From Pocillopora verrucosa (lineage: Eukaryota; Cnidaria; Anthozoa; Scleractinia; Pocilloporidae), in the NCBI RefSeq assembly GCF_036669915.1, contig NC_089325.1:13349235-13413234 (forward strand): a DNA stretch of 64,000 bases, read 5' to 3'. The notes beneath the pieces are model-generated. The model saw only the letters and a program-made list of their open reading frames with translations. It was not told the origin of the DNA and did no database searches. Below are positions 61,177 through 64,000 of this stretch, piece after piece; within the stretch, counting starts at the first letter, position 1, and every line of letters starts with the position of its first letter. Position numbers and translations under genes: made by a program.

Positions 61177-63816
61177 ATGAATTTTACGTTTCCTCTTCTT
61201 GGAGTTATAGCATTTGGTGTTGTGACTTTGCTTGCCTCAGAAGGTTTGTAACCAATAACAGGTTTGCGGGCCTAAGCGGGCCAAAGGAGTACAGATAAAT
61301 AATGACTCTTAAGCCATACTAGGGAAAATCAATCAGGATAACATATTAAGTATTTATCATATCAACTAAGGTATTATACAAGGATTTCCAGCCCTGAGAA
61401 AAGTCGTAACAACACACGTCAAAAAATGTTGTATTTTTTCATGTGTGTTTGATATCGCCAATCAGCTGCTGACACGTCACTTCACCATTCTCCATCCAAG
61501 GTCATTTGTAGTAATTTTTTTTTTCGGTTTATGACTGCTAAAACACTGAAAAATCCGTATTGCTTAGAGACAGTGACGTTCAGACTTCCCTGGAAGAGGA
61601 GGTAAACCCTTATACTGAAAGATAAACCGAAAGTTATGTATTCAATAATAATAATAATAATAATGATAATAATAATATAATAACTTTATTTCCCGTACAA
61701 AATGGATCAGCTAGTACCGTAATAAAAACTGGTATTGACCCATGTGTAGCTATAATAAAATACTCTATAACTTCTATCTCTATTAATAAAATATCGACTA
61801 CTGGAAAAAAATCAACTATAAAACTAAGTTAGCGAGCAACGAGCAACAATGGCTTTAGTAATGGCATTTCTCGCGGCTACGAACGAAAATCGACAACTGG
61901 AAGATTTGTTACAGGCCGATTTTGGCCGTGTACCTGAGAGACTTCTTCTGTCAGTAAGGATCTAGTCAAAACCGAGAATTTCGTTTAGTGAAAATTACGC
62001 CCATTGTTTGTTTGTTTGTTTGTTTTTTTTTTGTAATGTTTCAACGCATTTTTTTCATGTTGAGCCTTAGCGCCAACACATTGTGCGATTTTTATTCGGT
62101 GTTGTTAATCCTTTTATTTTCATTCATTAATAAATAAGATAAGATTTTTTTTGCCATTAAAAGTCTATTGTGTATATATGATAAACAAAATAATAGACGG
62201 TTACTTGCAAATACGAAATTTCTCTTCTCGTGTTCAACTTGCCATCTCTCTCGTTCGCTGCGCTCACTGGTGCGCTATCGAGTTAATCACTCGAAGAAAA
62301 ATTCCACATCTACGCGCGCCCATGTATTATTCTCTTTGTAATAAATGAAGAAACAACAATTAAACAGGAATAAATTGAAAGATAATTTCCGAGCTTCAGA
62401 TGAAATCTTCCTTTACTTCATGCAGTTTCCTAATCGGTCAGATGTAGGCAATGTATGCATACTATTTAAAACGAGGGTAAGTGCACATCTATCGTTATGA
62501 AAAAGGATTTGTTTATTTTAATACAAAAACATGTTTGGGGCGAGTTTACATGCACAATGAAAGTTTTTCTCTCAACCTCCGAAATGGTCTTTTCCATATG
62601 TACATGAATGTGATAATTAGACACTTACTAATAAGTTTCCAAGGAGGATAGTTATATAAGACGTGTTTGAGAGAGTAAACCCTACCTAATTTCTACGCAG
62701 TGTCTATGGTGTAGATCTCTATGTACGCACGTCCCAGCATTCATAAAACGATATGTGCAGTTGACTCGAGGAGCTAGAATAGTTCTCGGCTGCGCCTCAA
62801 GCAGCTCTTACGCTTCCCGCGAGGATCCATAACTCTCTATTATCTATTGCTCACAATTATTGGTAATTGATAATGAAGAGAATAACTCTTAATAAATAAA
62901 TGTAACAACTCGAATTTGTTTTTACCCACGTTTGTTTTACCAATGCTAATTTTTTTAGCGATCTCAGCCGGTGCTCATGCATTGGACAGTTTATGCGGAT
63001 CAATGTCAAGTATCTTTTAAGTACTTTTTATGTTATCATTATTTCAGGGATCATTCTTAGCGTAAACAAATCAGAAGAATACAAACTTCGCATGGACATT
63101 TTAAAGTATAAGGAACCCATGGTCCGTCCTGTTGAAAACTACTCTGAAGCCGTCAATGTTTCTTTCTATATGGACGTTTTAAACTTGACAGACCTGGTAT
63201 GCCATCGCAGATTTATCATTGTTTTGTATGCCAACATAAATCTATCATTGTTTTAACACATATACTGCAAATGATTCCAAACCGAAAAAAGAAACAAACA
63301 AACAAAGAAATTAAAACACCGTCAGCCTGCGAGAATAATCTTGCATGTCTCAACGCAATCAATCACAACATTATGTTTAAACCGATTTGCCCGCCCACAC
63401 ATTATCCGGCAGTCACTAACCCATTTTTGTTTGCCAGTCCCTCAAGGTCAAACTTTTAAAACTCATCACATGTTCGTCGGTGTTGTTAACGTTGTTGACT
63501 TTTTGTTAGTTTGTTTGTTTGTTTTTTAGGTTATCACAGCCTATCAAGACTTCACCTCACCCTATTAAAGGGTAGAAAAGACATACCCGCCTAGAGGTGT
63601 AGATACTGTTACACTGCACTGCTCATTTTTGAATGCCAGTATCTTAGTCTCTCCTTATCATTACTTTAGTGACAATCAACACCGTTTAAAACAAGAAAAA
63701 ACAGTTTAATTTAAATCATTCGTTTCGTTCCATGGGATTTCGCAGAGTTATTTTGTGTTTGCCTATTACAGGATAATAAGCGCCAGATGCTTGCAACAAA
63801 TGTCTGGATTTTACAG
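61177..63816 (+). CDS. Nicotinic acetylcholine receptor-like subunit (Cys-loop channel), 5' exons only
   Basis: Exons: 61177-61243, 63048-63196, 63772-63816, with phases agreeing, continuing past the window. Exon 1 is a signal peptide beginning MNFTFPLLGVIAFGVVTLLA, with its ATG directly after an AG (TTTGTAG), so a 5' UTR intron is possible. Exon 2 has the ligand-domain start: EYKLRMDILKYKEPMVRPVE, then NVSFYMDVLNLTDL with two possible N-glycosylation sites. Exon 3 encodes DNKRQMLATNVWIL, matching the nAChR segment DEKNQxLTTNVWL in order and intron position. Family knowledge: pentameric ligand-gated cation channels in nerve and muscle. The Cys-loop and membrane segments lie outside, so alpha or non-alpha type cannot be judged. 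Confidence 0.88.
61244..63047. other. First intron of the nicotinic receptor-like gene
   Basis: Repeat-rich. A short open stretch at 61849-61968 (MALVMAFLAATNENRQLEDL) looks protein-like but has no splice context; it may be a transposon scrap. Nothing else was recognised. Confidence 0.5.
61637..61680. repeat. (AAT)n microsatellite
   Basis: AATAATAATAATAATAATGA run in the first intron of the receptor gene. Confidence 0.85.
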
Positions 63817-64000
63817 GTTTGTGTTTACTACATTGCGCTTTACGCAGTCGCTCTTTAGTGCACTTGTATACTTGTGCTTTGCCAAGAATGTCTTTTATTC
63901 ACTCTTTTATCCAGCTGCTCATTGTTTACGCATTCATTCATGGATTTATTTTTTTGTTTCTTTTAATCATCTATTCATAAATTTCTTACCTTATTCATTA

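Noticed and set aside
61849..61968. Short open stretch beginning MALVMAFLAATNENRQ
   Set aside because: It lies in a receptor intron with no splice context and no recognised family; too short to call a gene.
1..64000. CRISPR arrays, operons, bacterial promoters or terminators
   Set aside because: Intron-rich eukaryotic DNA; no array of regularly spaced repeats and no polycistronic arrangement.

Overview
The window is eukaryotic nuclear DNA: AT-rich, with spliced genes whose short exons carry GT/AG borders, long introns, tRNA-derived SINEs, many short inverted-repeat elements (MITEs), and microsatellites. Gene content (FRMPD-type FERM/PDZ scaffold, cytosolic alpha-carbonic-anhydrase fold, mosaic CAP/trefoil/C-type lectin proteins, OCIA-domain protein, nicotinic-receptor subunit) points to an early-branching animal. 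Several repeats resemble ones I associate with stony-coral or other anthozoan genomes. That assignment is inference. Exon models were built by hand from splice borders, reading phase and family resemblance, because most exons are too short to stand out as long open frames.

Layout. (1) 273-13844, plus strand: a FRMPD1/3/4-like gene with PDZ, then FERM, then one 4.3-kb terminal exon encoding a roughly 1440-residue, mostly acidic and disordered tail. (2) 15781-21440, minus strand: a complete 8-exon, 326-codon carbonic-anhydrase-related protein. All three zinc-ligand histidines are replaced (Arg, Arg, Gln) and a 68-residue Asp/Glu/Asn-rich tail is appended. A decayed second copy of its exon 2 lies in an intron. 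(3) 23378-46776, minus strand: a cluster of extracellular mosaic genes built from CAP (SCP/PR-1), trefoil, C-type lectin and Ser/Thr/Pro linker exons, almost all symmetrical phase 1-1. About 9.2 kb is tandemly duplicated, with a junction near 37680. Each unit holds an intact 322-residue signal peptide-CAP-trefoil gene. The second CAP gene is intact in one unit but cut off at the junction and decaying in the other. A Harbinger-like transposon fragment and different MITEs distinguish the units. (4) 49064-53287, minus strand: an OCIAD1-like gene of 9 exons, 275 residues. It is head-to-head, 468 bp apart, with (5) a small plus-strand gene of unknown function (53756-56287). (6) 61177 to beyond the window end, plus strand: the 5' exons of a nicotinic acetylcholine receptor-like subunit.

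The genes do not form one pathway. The most notable systems are the CAP/trefoil/lectin mosaic cluster, which appears to be in the middle of duplication and exon shuffling, and the non-catalytic carbonic-anhydrase protein with an acidic tail. Intergenic stretches are mainly mobile-element debris.
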